From Chloroflexota bacterium (GTDB taxonomy: Bacteria; Chloroflexota; Anaerolineae; JAADDB01): a DNA stretch of 5,323 bases. The DNA lies in contig JAADDB010000168.1 in the NCBI GenBank assembly GCA_013154135.1, positions 1-5,323 of the forward strand, in the 5' to 3' direction. The number at the start of each line of letters is the position of its first letter. The first letter of the stretch is position 1. Below are positions 5,303 through 5,323 of the stretch, in pieces. The notes under the pieces are model-generated. The model was not told where the DNA came from. It did not search any database and worked only from the letters and a program-made list of their open reading frames with translations. The position numbers were made by a program, and so were the translations under genes.

Positions 5303-5323
5303 CCATAACTGAAAACCGCCAGG

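Larger units (their letters stand above)
4598..5323. other. 726-bp gene-free region made of short repeats and palindromes
   Basis: Open frames here are short, cross the palindromes and show no family resemblance on either strand. The stretch contains at least six inverted repeats, a long imperfect direct repeat and a tandem motif, listed separately. The promoter of the decarboxylase operon should lie in its left part, but I see no convincing -35/-10 pair next to 4597. No tRNA, rRNA, transposase or integrase sequence is visible. Its right end is cut by the window. Confidence 0.7.

Noticed and set aside
5248..5323. Start of a CRISPR array
   Set aside because: The repeats are only 20 bp with a 15-bp gap, too short for CRISPR spacers, and a part of the repeat occurs outside the array next to a palindrome.

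Overview
All recognisable genes lie on the minus strand, so transcription runs from the right side of the window to the left. In that order they are: a UbiD-family decarboxylase (4597 to 3137), a SanA/YdcF-type DUF218 membrane protein (3140 to 2517, ATGA overlap with the decarboxylase), a 312-bp gap with a GC-rich structured leader, the radical-SAM enzyme MqnC (2204 to 1095), a UbiA-family prenyltransferase of MqnP type (1005 to 151), and the first 39 codons of a secreted or lipid-anchored-like protein with a signal peptide (119 to the left edge).

Three of the four complete genes point to one pathway, menaquinone synthesis by the futalosine route. MqnC makes cyclic dehypoxanthine futalosine. 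The MqnP-type UbiA homologue is expected to prenylate the naphthoate intermediate, and the UbiD homologue (MqnL role) to decarboxylate it with prenylated FMN. The earlier enzymes (MqnA, MqnB, MqnD, MqnE), a UbiX/MqnM flavin prenyltransferase and a final methyltransferase are not in the window. The SanA-like protein has no known place in this pathway, yet it is translationally coupled to the decarboxylase.

The right end, 4598-5323 (726 bp), holds no gene I can support. It is a mosaic of short palindromes, a 57/58-bp imperfect direct repeat, and a 20-bp motif repeated at 35-bp spacing. Parts of the same repeat vocabulary recur between the SanA-like gene and mqnC: a 13-bp GC-rich word at 2254 and 4743, and a 13-bp AT-richer word at 2513 and 5020. 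The mqnC leader and the end of the SanA-like gene therefore appear to have been touched by the same dispersed elements.

The DNA is GC-rich bacterial sequence. The futalosine route, together with abundant GC palindromes of the kind I remember from Chloroflexota-like genomes, makes an uncultured Chloroflexota-type bacterium a reasonable but low-confidence guess. I found no rRNA, tRNA, CRISPR array, transposase gene or phage gene, and no clear candidate for an entirely new system. The most unusual material is the repeat mosaic and its link to the mqnC leader.
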